Below are positions 12,613 to 26,132 of a stretch of DNA of 64,000 bases, piece by piece (within the stretch, counting starts at the first letter, position 1; each line of letters begins with the position of its first letter). Source of the stretch: Tanytarsus gracilentus (taxonomy: Eukaryota; Arthropoda; Insecta; Diptera; Chironomidae); the NCBI GenBank assembly GCA_038502055.1, contig JAXRKN010000044.1, forward strand, positions 7,882,501 through 7,946,500, given 5' to 3'. Position numbers and translations under genes: made by a program. The notes under the pieces were generated by a model. It searched no databases, was not told where the DNA came from, and was given only the letters and a program-made list of their open reading frames with translations.

Positions 12613-12748
12613 TCGAGAGAATTTTGAGAGAACCGGCAATTTGTTGAGCGAGAGGTGAGAGAAGAACCGTACAAAAATTGTAAGGTTTTCGAGTTATTCG
12701 AGAGAAATGTCGGATTAAAGAAATATTTCGAGAGAATTTTGAGAGAAC
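12613..12748 (-). promoter_or_regulatory. paired 21-bp GAGAG-bearing repeats upstream of the RYK-like start
   Basis: An identical 21-bp word occurs at 12613-12633 and again at 12728-12748, 115 bp apart and 275-410 bp upstream of the start codon. Each copy contains two GAGAG cores (TCGAGAGAA and TTGAGAGAAC), and further GAGAG/GAGGTGAGAG words lie between them. GAGA factor binds such sites at developmental promoters in flies. The placement fits a promoter-proximal element, but the transcription start is not known. Confidence 0.4.
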
Positions 12749-14479
12749 TCTCAAATCTTACTTTTTTATGTGTCTCTGCATGTGATTTCCAAATTTCTGG
12801 TCAGTGTCAATCATTCATAAATTTCCACATTCAAGCCATATGCTATCCTCGAGAGGAGAAAAATGTCTGAATTGCATGTTTGAACAAGACCCAAAAAGAA
12901 ATAAGACATAAAAAATATATTGAATAAGACTTTTTTTATGGTAATAATGCCATGCATTGGGTGCTAATGATATTCGATGTGTTTACACATTCAGAGGGTG
13001 CAATATATTGCAAAGTGTCTGTTAAAAAGGAAGAAAATTAAATTTTCAGACGCACATCTCGAATGGGAAATTTAAAATTTAATTTTGGCACTACAGAATT
13101 TTTTTGTTGTCATTCAAATCCCTTAAGTCATCAAGATAGAAAAGAGAAAAGTAATTTTATTGAAGTGCAATTTCGATATTGTTAACAGTTTGCACTCACA
13201 ATTTATATGCCTGCAGGATATTTTTGAGTAAGGGGTGGAACTCTAATTTATTGCGTGTTAATTACTAATTTTTGAATTTCAAAATTTTGTTAAATTTATT
13301 GCGTTTTAATTATTAATTTTTGAATTTTAAATTTCCGTTTAATTTTTTAAAAGCTGAAATTTCATTACTGATTAAATTAATTAAAATAATTTATTTTCAA
13401 ATTAAATTAAAAATTTTCAAATTAATTTGTCCGTTAAATTATAAAAAATTCATCAACGAGTGTCTCAACCCTCGCTCAATTTTTTTATCAGTGAAAAATA
13501 ATATAAATTTTTCCCCTTAATCCCTCGGGGCAGAAGAGTGCGAGAAAAGTCACCGGGAGGTGAAAGTGCTCTTCAAATAGTAACGAATTTTAATGTTTAG
13601 TTTATTTGCGCTTCCAGTGCGATGCATCATTAAGTTCTCGCACACTTCGGCAATAATTTTTGTCTCTCTCTCAGAATTGCGTAACTGTTACTTTTTCCTG
13701 CGAAGAAAAAATCTAATAAAATCACAAGCATACGTTCGATGCTCGTTCATGCTTTCAGTTTTTTACGAGAGGGTAAATGCAAAAATGGATTTTTAAATAC
13801 TTCTCATATTGACTCTTCATGCCGCCTTGCGTTTCTCATTATTTATTTATGGATTGTAACGCAATAATTTATGATTTTCAATATTTTCTTTCTGGTTTTT
13901 AGGGTGAATTCAGCATCAATGTGAGAAATTAATAATTTGCGGAAAATGTTGAAATTCTTCGAGGGTTTCAATTTCGAATGTCATTAGAGTGAGTTTTATT
14001 CACAGAGGCGTCATAAATAATGAACATTATCATCATGGTCTCAGTTCTGTTATTTTATTTAAAAAGCGACTCATTCTTCGATTGATTTATTGTTCATCCT
14101 CAATTACTCACTGAATAGTTTTATTTCATCGACAAAAAAAGAGGTTTCACATGAGAAATTTTTATGTGATATGTGTTGTAGCCACTGCTTTCATCTTTTT
14201 TCCAAATATATGCGGGTTCCGTGAGTACGAAGTCGGGAAACAATAGCAATAAAAATAGGCATAATAAGACAAATGGATGGCCTTTATATTTAAATGAAAG
14301 AAATTCTAATTAAGGTTAACTAAACGGCGGGCTGAATTTGTTAAGTTGGTAGGTTCAGAATTGTTTTGTAATTTAATGTTAGAGGTCAAACTTGTCGATG
14401 AATGAGAATTACATTAAATTTTAGTTCAAACAAATTTTAGAATTGAAATTGCATAAAATTTATTTTCGCATTATTGGAA

Positions 14480-14490
14480 GGTTCAAATCC
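14480..14490 (+). repeat. tRNA B-box-like 11-mer (GGTTCAAATCC)
   Basis: Matches the T-loop/B-box consensus of tRNA genes. The preceding 60 bp shows no A box and no foldable tRNA body. It lies in AT-rich non-coding DNA upstream of the RYK-like gene. Confidence 0.5.
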
Positions 14491-16845
14491 TTGAATTCAA
14501 GAAATATCATATTACTGTAATTATTTTTTGTCATAATTTTCAATTTATTTTTTTTGACATTTCCGTCAACTTTTTCTTAATTAAATTTCAATCAAAACCT
14601 CTTAATGCTCCTAAGTAGTTTCAACGCTCATCAAAGCGAATTTATGTACGATAATTTATTCCACTAAGATATGAAGTGAACTAACGCTTAATTGAAAATC
14701 AAAACTTTTAATTAATTTTCCATTGAAAGCCCAGGCTCTCGTTGCCAATGTGAAGTTCTTCGCTTTTCACCCATTTACTCTGCGAACGAAATTTTTCCTT
14801 AGCACACAATTAAGTTCTCTACTCAATATAATTTCTCTCTACTCGAAGTTGAAAGTTTTATGAAGAGAATATTAATGAACTTCCAGAGCATGAATTATCG
14901 CATTTGCCAGAGTAAGTCTGGCATAATTTTTCTTTCGTGTACAACTTTTTACCATTCATACCGAAAAATTATTATTATTTAATATTTTTTTCTATTCTTA
15001 ATTCATTGAATTGAGAGTAATTACTTAAGGGATGTTGTGCATAGTAAATTTTATCTCAGGCAAAGTGTGAAAATGTAAATTGACAAAGGGAGTGAAACTG
15101 TGGTTTAAAATTTATTTTCTTAACATTTTAATTAATTAATAAATTTTTAAAATTAATAAAATTTCTCATTCAAGTCGCAACCCCTAATATTTCTTTAATT
15201 TATCGAATTAACTTAAGAGTAAAATCATGACTCTAAGTGGCGATGCTTGTGTTGTGTCTGTCGACGATAATTTTGGCTGTTGATTACGTAAAATGCTGTG
15301 ATTGATTGATATCTTGACAAAATACCCCAAAATAGAATGCACACACAAGCTTGAGTGTGTCTCTCTCATGATGGATTACTGCTGAACGAAATATAATTTT
15401 TCCGAATGTAGGAGGCCTCAATTTGATACGGCTGAGAGAGAAAATGCCTGGGCTAATGACGGTAATTTTCTTAATTACCAAAAAGCATAAGATTTCAGCT
15501 CGAAAAAATAATTTTTCCAGTTGCGATAGCGAGTGAAAGTGAAGAATGACAACGATTTTCTTATCTAAATCGATTTTTGATTGTGTACAAACTGATGTGC
15601 GGGTATTTCGGTTGTGGGAAATAGTGGAACATGAAATTTGTGGCGAGAAGCACTTAATATTAAATGCTCTCCCATCAGCTCTAATGAAAGGACGAACAGA
15701 GAGCAGCGAATGCTGGTAATTTCACTAAAAGCTTTTCAAGCTCCTCTCCATCATCACCTAGGCACCTCGTTCATCATTTTTCATCATGCTGGAGGAGAGT
15801 GAGAAGATTTTTCATGCACAAAGTGACACATTTTAATCATCATCATCGCTCTCCTCTTTTTTACTATGCAAGGGAGAGTAAAGTTAGATGACTATTAAAA
15901 TTATTAATTATAATTTTTCCCTAATTGACAAATTGTTTAAACATTTGCATGCAAAACATAATTTTTTGATAGAGTTTTTTAATTCAAAAAAAAAATTAAC
16001 ATTTCATAAATCCATTTTTATCTCGATGAATTTTTAATTGTTTCCATCCCCTGCCACTTTATCTCCATAACCCACAACAATACTTAAAAGCATCACTATT
16101 TAGTGAAATCTGCGTAATGGCTCTCTGAAAGGGAATTGATGTGGAAATTTGATACAATTTAACATCCTTCACAATAAATGATGAATAAAATGGGGAATGC
16201 CAATTTTGGATACCAAATTCATTAGAATATATTGAAAGAGAGAAAGAAGAATTTAATTAAATTCAATTAGAACAGAAAACTTTTGTATCTCGGAGTTCTC
16301 TCATCACTCGATAAAATACGCATAAATTAGAGAGAGAGATAGAGACAATGTTCGAGTCAGAATGACACAACGGAAGTAAATATAGCGTTCGAGGGTAAGG
16401 GATAAAGGATGATAGACTTTAATTAAAAACGGAAAAGTTGTTCGAAGAGAGGAGAGGCGGCAACGCGGAAGAGAGGAACTGAAAATTTTGAGAAAATTCC
16501 TTAATTGTATTTTGTGGCAAAAATGCTTTTAGCAAAAGCTAATTTTCAAATTAAAATGGTAATTTTCTGATTGAGAAGTTTGATTGAAGTCTCGGAAATT
16601 CAATTTGCGATGCGTTGATTGAAATTTATTGCCTCTGCAGTATGTTAAAGGGATGGATGTATGTGATGCGAATGTAGACGATTTTTTAAATCGGGGAAAT
16701 CCTCGTTGCACTTTATTTATTGCGATCGGTAATTTATCGGGAGCATGCATCGTAATTTAGAGACTGTAATTGGCTTTAGAATGACATTAAATTTATACTT
16801 AGAAAATGATTTAAAATCTGAGTTTGTTTGAATTTATAAATAGTG

Positions 16846-16856
16846 GGTTCGAATCC
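16846..16856 (+). repeat. tRNA B-box-like 11-mer (GGTTCGAATCC)
   Basis: Exact B-box consensus followed by TAAAA. The bases upstream are AT-rich and cannot be folded into acceptor, D and anticodon arms. Confidence 0.5.
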
Positions 16857-19359
16857 TAAAATATATTAACATTTTTCTGGCATTTTTCTGCGAAAATTTT
16901 ATGCAATTCTTTTTTTTTCATGAATCCAAACACAAAATTTTCATGCACACTTAATTCAACATTTTTTCCCACCTCCTCAAGGCATTTAAACGAAAAATGA
17001 TTGAAGATCTATTTTGCAATTCCAATGAGCCATCAAACCCACGATTGCGGGAAAGAAATTATTACAACGAGAAATGAAATCAATCACTCAAAAATAAATA
17101 AAGGTATACGCATCATCGTGATGTGAACACAGTAAGTACATAGTCTTCTTAGTATATGCGATTTATACGAAATTTGTCATCATTGATGCAAATTTTCATC
17201 CTTCAATAGCGCATCGCTTCGAGGAATAAAAAGGGGGGAACTTTTTGACAGGAAAATAAATCATCAAATTGTGGAGCGAAGAATTTCATCGAATGCTGGT
17301 GATTATCAAGGGAGAGGAGACTCTGGTTGAAATGTTTTAAGACTTTAACTCGAATCAACTTAGTTTCCAAGCCTTTCTAGCAATATTTTTTCAAGTAAAG
17401 AAGAATTTCGCTAAATGCCATGGAAATGACAATGAATAAATTTTTATTTTTCCCCTTTAAACATCTCCTAATAAAAATCAATATTTAAACTGATGACACA
17501 TTCTTGAGAAATAAACTTCATTAAACGTCTCCCAAAATGAAAATTTACAACACCAATAAATTAAAGCTCAAAAATTTTGTGTGTTGATACTTAGCCATTT
17601 ATTTTGTCGTTATATGCGGCACTAGTCGTTGGGCTACATGTGTGTGCACACACACGGGAAATGCTGAAAATTATTGGATGCATTTTTGCTCAGTTATTTA
17701 TGAGGCATTAAATTAACGACTGCAGACGGCTGGCAGAAAACAAACAGTAAAAACAGTTTATGGGATGTTGCGAACTCACTCGAAAATTTTTCGCTGTGCC
17801 AGAGAGAAGAAAGATGAATTAAACATGATTGCATTGTTTATAATATTTTTTTTTGTCAGAAGGAAATGTTAATATGATGGGCGAGAGAGAAAAAAAAATT
17901 GGAATTCTTTTCATTCTTCTCATCGCATTGCAGAATCTTATAATTAGTCTGGGCTGATTATTGTGTTCGCGATGCGAGAATCAATATTCAGTGTATTGTG
18001 AATTCTTGTCTCGATTTTTTTATTGTGAAGTTTATTTGTTGATTGATTGGAGTGAGAATTGAATGGGTTCAAGTAATAATGGAGAATATCTTAAGGGTTT
18101 GCGAGGCGCAGTTCACTATTTGACATTATTAATTATTGATTTTAATCTTAACGATTTATTTTAATTTTAGCTTTAATTTTTTTATTATTAATTTTTAAAT
18201 TTACCTCATCGTATTTTAATTTAAGAACTCATCGCAATCGGTTTTTAATTACATTCACTTTGAATCTCGGCGTTATCTTCAATTAATTCCAAGATTAAAG
18301 TTTTAAATCCAATTTAATTAAATTTTCACCTTCTTCACTGAGAGGAAAAGGCGTTGGTGAAAATTCGGAGCGGTTTGTAACGCCCGAAAGAATAATAAAA
18401 CGGAAATTTACCTTTTTGTCACGGTTGACATGGAACATTTTAATTTCACGATTAATTATTTTTGCGCGTAGAAACGTAATTAAAAATATAAATTGACGTT
18501 TGTTGTCATGTATTATGACACACATAAACAACGCTTAATGGGTTCCTCCTTCCCCATAAAATAATTTTCGGTCGCCTTTGTCTTAGGTGCGCATGTAGCA
18601 TGAATACGCTTGTGTGAGTCTAACTTAGTTAAAAATTATTTACGACAAAAATTTAATAAACCACCAAAAATAAAAAAAATTAAAGTTAAGAATGTTCGTG
18701 ATGAAGATAAAGATAAACATCTTGACTCAAACATATGGTCGTTGTCGTTGTTAATAAACGGTGCAAGAAAAAAGATCCTAATTAATTATGTCAAACATTT
18801 TTCTCCTCTTTAAAACGATTTCGAAAACAAAAAAAGAAAGAAATAGAAATTAATTAAAATTAAATGGTAAAGTTTTATAAATAGAGCTGAGAGCTATAAT
18901 TTGTCGGCGGAGGGTTCATGGTTGACGTGGCATTATAATTGATCAAATAGTGGCTGTCATAAATGGTGTTAATAATCGCGTAAAATTCAATTCGTGCGGG
19001 GGTGAAACTTAATATGCTTTAATTGATGCGACAATATGTGCTGTGTAATTATCTCTTCTTTTTTTCATTCAAGACCGCGACTGTCTATCTACAGAGAAGA
19101 ATGACATCCGCTAAAATGTTTACACAAATGAAATTTAATAATTAAATTAGAATAGATGGGTCTGGTGACAATTATTTAAATGTAACAATAATGGAATGAA
19201 AACAATTTTTTAATTGGATTTTCGTGTCAATTAGGAGCTAAAGTAAGTGAAAAAATTTTACTTTAATTAAGAGAGAACTTTTTACTTAAGTGAATCGAAA
19301 TAAATTGAATAGAATTTAAGCAAAAAAAGTTTTATAGAAAATAAATTTTAAAAATTGAA

Positions 19360-19370
19360 GGTTCGAATCC
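19360..19370 (+). repeat. tRNA B-box-like 11-mer (GGTTCGAATCC)
   Basis: Exact B-box consensus, here preceded by TTGAA and followed by TTAAAAA. The GAAGGTTCGAATCCTTAAA neighbourhood is shared with the copy at 50547. Confidence 0.5.
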
Positions 19371-22300
19371 TTAAAAATTTTATGTAAACTTAAAATGTTC
19401 GTATGTTTCAAAATAGTTATTTTTTTTTTTCATTTCAAACCTCTCATTTTAAAAATGTCAACTGCATTCACTTTAAAATTTCAAAACTCACCAACTTAAT
19501 TCCTTTGATATGAATTTTTTTTGGGAAATTCAATTTACTTTGACTATATGCTGTTCAAACTTCAATATATATTCCTCCCCAACAGCCATCCATACACAGA
19601 GTTGTGTACACATTCCAGAATGAAATCAAAGAAAAGTTTTCGACTTTGATCGTCCCTTTTTATGAAATGAGGGAGACATTGACTAAATGGACATCAATTT
19701 AGAGTCATTTACTTTCAGTACAAGGCAATAATGTGCTTCGAATGTGTCTGCAATAACTTTTTGAGGGTTTTATTGCTTTTCTTAAGGTCAAAATCTATCT
19801 TAAGACGGATATGAAGGACGAGGTAAAGGCAAAAATTCCAATAATGTTCTCTCAAAATATTTTCATAAGAAAAGTCGTAAAGTAATTTAGGAAATAACTT
19901 CAACACATTAAAATTACTTCTTTTGGCGAAATGTCCTTCAAACAATGAACAACTCCTGATTTATATGATCTGTAAATTTATCTCGTCGTGTGCATGTGTC
20001 GCTATTCCAACAAACATTCAATTAATGCTTTCAAGAGGATTATAAAGTACCTTAATTGAAATCTCCCTTTTAATGTACACACACTTCATGTCTAATGCGG
20101 AAAATTTATTTCCATTCACAACCCATCGTTTAATATCTCATATACATAATATGAAAATGTGATGATAATTGAGTCCTAAAAATCCATTATCACGTAATGT
20201 ATGCGAATAGGATAATATTATGGAGTGTCATCACCGAACTCGATCTCCATACATAATAAATTCCAATTAATTCAATCCTTCCTACTTTGTCAAAGTTTAA
20301 AAACAAAAAATTGTTTTTGTGTGAGTATCGTGTCGTAATCCTTTCAGTTTATGGATGCATAAATGCCATGAAGAGTGTCTCTCCTCAACTAAAATAAAAA
20401 CTGTTTTAAATTATCGTCACGTTCCATAAATTTCAAAGGGGATTTTTCAAGGATAAACTTGCATACGTAGAGTGAGTGAGTAAATACATATGGAGCGTAT
20501 TTAAGGATTTTCTTGCATTATCACATCTATTTACATTTCTAAACTCTGAAGAAAAAAGTGTGAAATGATTTTTTCCAATTGATCCCAGAAATGTATCTTT
20601 TATTTATTTTCCTAAATTTTTATATTTATTTTCGAGTCATTTCGTTCGAATTCAGTTTGCCGGAACGGAAAATATTGTTTGAAAAGGAGTGTTTATTTCC
20701 TTATCGCTTTTTTTGCTTTCTTCCCTTGTTTCTTTCCTTTCCTCTCCCTAGCAAAATTGTTTTGTAGAATTGTGGGAGTGGAAACTGGTGACTTTTGAGG
20801 TTTTCTGAGTTGTTTTATTTTAGTTTTAATTGAGTTTGAGAGAATGTTTGAAAATAATTATTTTAATTTTCAACAACATGTGAAAAAGTTGAGAGGATGA
20901 TCTTCAGATTCTTAAAATAATTAAAAATCTATTAAAGTAAAATACTTTAATTTTTAAAAAAATAAAATTAAACTCTTAAAAATTGTATTTTCAAATTTCT
21001 AATCTTCAAACACAAAAAAGTAAATTTATTTCAATCCATAAATTATTTTTAATCACAAGCGTCCACTCCTTGAACTTCAAACTTTCACATCTCAACACAG
21101 AAATTTTTCATGTTTATTTTCAGATAATATTTCCTTAAAGCAATCCTTACGTACATACATTATCGTTCATAAAAAAATAAGTTATGAACTGCAGAGGGCA
21201 TTGAGGGTGATCGAGTCACATATGTCTTTTATCTCACTGTGCCTAACGTCCATCATAGCTGAAGCGATAACGAGAAAAATTTCGTGATAATTTTCGTGAT
21301 GTGAAATTATTTCTGGTGCTGACAATTAGAAGATGACTTTTTCGTGCGACATTAGAAAGATTAAATTGTGAGTGTGTGTGAAAGTACTTGAGGGAATTTT
21401 TAGGCGTCCAATAATAATTTTTATTTATGCTTCTTTACTGATAAAAGAAAAGTCGAAATGCGAACATATTTTTACGACTTCACGTGCTTGTTCTTAACTC
21501 ATTTCTCTGCCCGGGTCTCAAGGCAATTTCGTGATAACCAAAAACTTTCCTCTCTCATTCCAATTTTTGATTATGTGATGCTTGATGTTCTTCACAAATG
21601 CACCATGAGCAATGGAATGAATTTCATTATTTACATTCGGCAGCTAGGGAGAGACACCAAGAGACAATTTGAATTGAAATTGAAGGAGGGATGCAGAATC
21701 ATCAACAAACGATGACATAATTAAGATACAATCGAGCATCGAGAGATATTTTTCTGCCTCTTCATGAAAAAATAAACTAAAAATCCAATTTGAATCAAAA
21801 ATAAATTGGTGAGGGGATAGAAAGTAACAGAAAATTGTCACATTTCTATGGAAATAAATTTTATGACTTTATTATGAAGCATCGGAGATAATTGCAAGTT
21901 GCAAAAAGGAGGGTCTAAAGTGGTTTGAGGTTCATGCGAAAAAGGGTGTGAAACTCTGGAGTAATTCAAATTTTAAATTATAATTTTACACTAAAAAGAT
22001 AAATTAAATTAAAAAATTCAAAATAAATATTTCGCCTCAGGTTCACACCCCTAAATTTTAACCACTTCATCAGACAGTATGACACATCACGACAGTCTAT
22101 TGTTCTCTCGCCAAATCGAATTTTACACGCATTATTTCACGAACAATTTATGTTGCTGATTTGAGATTAATCTCGATGAAACATGCAGCATACGAGATTT
22201 GTTCTCTACCCTCACAATTATCGCTTTTTGTAACGAGGCATGTTCTTAGAAACAGATGTCGACAGTTGGGTTAGTCCTACGATCACATCGGTCCAAAAAT

Positions 22301-23480
22301 AGTAATAATTTCGATGTTGAGCAAGGATTCTTTCCTCCCTTTTCTTATGACTGCCAAAAAAATGTTTTTTCTTGTTAATAACTCTCAGATTATTGTCGTC
22401 GAATTTTATTAGCTTGAATTTTCCATTGATTTGCAGCAAGTGAAGTGAGTCAGGAAAAGTTTGCAGTTATTTTTTTCTTTAGAAATGTAATTTCCGCTCA
22501 ATTTGCTCGCATTTCATTGCCTCAAGGCAAAAATGTCACTTATTTTGTTTTTCTTATGAAACAATTTTTTTATGCTGCGTAGTCAGGAAGTGTTTTATGG
22601 TCAAATGGTGTTAAACTTAGGGGTTTGAATTTTTTATTATTTTATGACGATTTTTTTTAAAAAATTTCAAACTTTTTAGAAAGTTAAATAAAACTCAATA
22701 ACTCAACTATATAAAATCACCTGAGTCTCTCGCCCTTCAAAATATTATGTGATTACAAGTGCACACCCTCGTCTTGATATAATAAGATATGTAAGCTATC
22801 CCAGCCCATTTCATGCTCAAATTGTCTTAGCAAAATGATGATAATTTTTCTAAAAAGTGAAGCTCATTCAGACGAAAAATGTTTTCACCTTTCATTTTGA
22901 CACCCCTCGCAGAGCGGCGTGTTTTTGCGAGTGAAATTAAGCGTCGTTCAGAATTCACGTAAGTTTAACATCTTTATGTGCTCGAATAATCTAATTTCTT
23001 ACTCATTTTCTCTCCGTTTTTGATTACTTTTCATTTTCCTTCCAAAAAAATTTTTTAAGTGCGACGAGGGGAGCATGCATTGCTATGGAGCTGAGAAATT
23101 GATTTAAATTTCGCTACTGGCAACAGCGCAGCTAGGATGAAAGCAAATAAAAATGATTTACACTTCATTGCATCTTGTTAGAAGAAATTTTATCAACTTT
23201 TATTGCTATTTCACTTCCTCAGAAAATTTTATATTGCCGAGAGGGAGGATGGAAATTTAATTATTGCTCTCATTTGCTATTTTACAAATGATTGAAGTCG
23301 AGAGTTTGAATGGTTTTTGTGTCGTCACGTTATCGCTTTTCTATATCTTTGACTTTCCTCACTGACGGCATGCTCGACTCTATAGATCGATTAAAAAAAG
23401 TAAACAAATTGTGAAGTGGTTTTTGGAAAATGTTTTGAGGGAGAAATAATTGATCTGATGTTAGCGAAATGTCAATTGAT

Positions 23481-24252
23481 TAGAGATCCTCACGGTTTTC
23501 ACCGGTTCGGTTATAACCGGTTTTCACCGGAATTTTTAATAACCGGTTTCACCGATTTTTTCTTCCGGTTAACCGGTTTTTCTACTTTTTGAAATTATTT
23601 TAATTTTATTAAAAAATTACAATTTAAATTTATAAATATTATCAATGTTTTTAACCGTTTTTATGTTTATTTTAATAAACCAATCTTCAAATACTTATAT
23701 TGTGAAAAATCAGGTACTAAATGTCATTAAACTTACGTTTCTCATGTATCAGATTCAGATATTAAAAGTTTTGTTTTATTCAATACTTTTACGCTTTATC
23801 ACAATTCAGTTTCTTTACAAGCGTGAGCAAGTAAAGTGATTTATTTTATTAAAAACGTGAAGTGAATTTTGGATTTTCCACAACGCGAGACAAAAAGTGT
23901 TACGGTAATTATTGTGAAAATATAGTAGTATTTTAATATTTTTTGTCGTAGCAGAACGTCGTTTTTCGGAAGCAAATCATCTAGTCAGCAAGCTCTTCAA
24001 TAGACTTGGAGATGCAATTGCCTTTCTCAAGTGTTATTTTAGAAATAAGTTAAATTAATCTTTGTTATTTAGTTTTTAAGTTATTAAATTAAATTTTCCT
24101 TTATTTAAATTTTGTTTTTTTTAAAAAAAATCCGTTTTTTTCTCAGAAATTTAGATAAAAACTCATAACCGGTTAACCGGTGAAAACCGGTTATGAGCTT
24201 TTTAAAACCGGTTAAACCGAAATCGTTAAAACCGGTTATTTAAGGATCTCTA
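23481..24252 (+). mobile_element. internally deleted hAT DNA transposon (hAT copy 1)
   Basis: The element begins TAGAGATCCT and ends with the reverse complement AGGATCTCTA (10-bp terminal repeats). It is flanked on both sides by the 8-bp duplication CAATTGAT (23473-23480 and 24253-24260). Eight-base target duplications plus TAGAG-type ends are diagnostic of the hAT superfamily. The outer ~110 bp at the left and ~90 bp at the right are packed with ACCGGTT/AACCGGT words, many self-complementary. The interior is AT-rich and retains a short transposase C-terminus near 23948-24058. At 772 bp it is far below the 2.5-5 kb of autonomous hATs, so it is non-autonomous. Confidence 0.93.
23948..24058 (+). 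pseudogene. hAT transposase dimerisation-domain remnant
   Basis: A 36-codon frame ending in TAA reads VAERRFSEANHLVS, then a spacer, then FLKCYFRNK. This matches the C-terminal hAT dimerisation motif, whose usual form is SERxFSxAG followed by a run of hydrophobic residues ending near the stop. Everything upstream of this motif (zinc finger, catalytic residues) is missing, so no transposase can be made. The frame has the same orientation as the element's left-to-right order. Confidence 0.85.
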
Positions 24253-26121
24253 CAATTGATGTATAAATTTGTGTTTAGGTATTAAAATAATTTTAAAAGT
24301 ACAAAAATACAAAATTTACCTAAAGTCCATAAATTTTTATCTTTTAAAATATAGATAAATAAATTAAAGAAGTTTTTTTCTGATCAAAAATTAAAAAGTG
24401 CGCTTGAAAACCTCACAACCACCCACATCAACATGAAAAAATTTATGTCAGACACTTTGCTTCTGTTCTCATCATCACCACCAACAATCTCTTTCGGCAA
24501 AAATGTCCCTTGCAATTGATTGTCAAGAGATCCATTAAAAGCCTATTCATTGTTCCATTACGTCATTCAATTGAGTTTGCACCCCTCAATATAAAATATT
24601 ATTCAATGTTTCACCCTCAATTCCATTCATTTGCGCATTGCTTGAATTTCAACATCACACTAGAAATAGGGAAACCCCTCACTCACTGTTGAGCTGATAA
24701 CAAGCAGATATCTTCCAACATACATTCACGAACAATATTTAAACATTGAGTTCGAGAGTTTTCATTTTATAACTCGCACTTCATTGTTTGAAAATAAACT
24801 TCCTATTTCTCCCAAAAATATTTTTACTACATGCCAACCCCGTTCGTCGTAAAAAAATTGTGTAATAAATTATGCCTTCACACAGAATTTAATTAAAGTC
24901 GCAATTTGGATGTTTTGTATGAAAATTTTGAAGCTCAAATACAGTAAAAAATTTAAATTCCCAAAAGGATTAAAATTCTGTAATATAGTTTTTGTGTTCG
25001 ACTCCTGTGAGTGTCCCAAGGGGTTGAAAATAGAAAAAAATGTAATTAATTTAAAAAGTAAAAATTTAAAATATTATTTAATTTTTTGAGATTTGATTTT
25101 TTAAATTAATTTTAAAATTTCACTCCCTGCATTTTAAACTCCCTCTTGCACCTCTTCATTTGTCTCTATCTCAATTGACTCACTCATATTTTTTATAAAC
25201 AATATAAAATTTAATTTTTGAATTCTCTAAATTCCGAAATGGAATTATCCAATTTCCCCGTTCACGATTCGGAAAGGGAAGGAATTCCCACTTTGCATGT
25301 AAAGAGCGCACTTGCTTTGTGCGTTGACATGAATTTTTATGTGCACTCTCTACTAATTATGAGGCAGTATCATCTTGAAATGTAGCTTATATGCAAGCAT
25401 TGTTTGAATGCGATCTCAAACAGAATTTTCTGTTATGCACTGGAAAAAAGCGACAAAGTGAAAAGCGCTGTGTGATGTCAAATGCGATACTTGAAAAGGA
25501 AAATTTCCTTTTAACTCTTTTTTGCCTTTGACTTCAATTAACTTTCATCATTATTAAAAGTACATTGAGTTCACTGCGCTTTGAAGATTTTTTATGCATT
25601 TGAATAATAAAAAATTACAAACTCGAATGGAGATGCAAAAATCATCTGAAACGTCGAAAAAAGCATTGCTGACACTTAAACTATAGTCAATAAGAATTTT
25701 ATGAGCAATTTTAGTGATTGATATATTTTTCAACAAGCTTCACGGATACTTCCTCAACTCTCTGGAGATTTTGAACATCTTTCGAAGTAAAAACCATAAA
25801 TCTTTCACCATCAAACTGAAACAATTTGCTGTTCGAGAGTCGAAATTTAATTTTTTCTGTCTTGAATAATATGAACAGTAAAATTTATGATCGTTTGACA
25901 CATTTATAACTCTCGATAGCATTCTGTGTGTGGTGTCTTGCTGTCTTTATTATTTAACATTCGTTTTGTGAATGAGGGAAGTGTTTGAGTTCGAGAATAA
26001 AATTTAACGGCTTTTTTTAAAAAAAATACTGAATTTAGGTAAATAAGAAATTTAAGTTTAAAAAAATTAACGACAAAAAAGCTATATTTTTTTTTAAATA
26101 TATTAAATTTTTTAATTTTTA

Positions 26122-26132
26122 GGATTCGAACC
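26122..26132 (-). repeat. tRNA B-box-like 11-mer, reverse orientation
   Basis: Reads GGTTCGAATCC on the minus strand, followed there by TAAAAATT. No tRNA body is visible. Confidence 0.5.

Noticed and set aside
16846..16856. B-box-like motifs as true tRNA genes
   Set aside because: None of the nine copies has an A box, anticodon arm or acceptor pairing in the preceding 70 bp.
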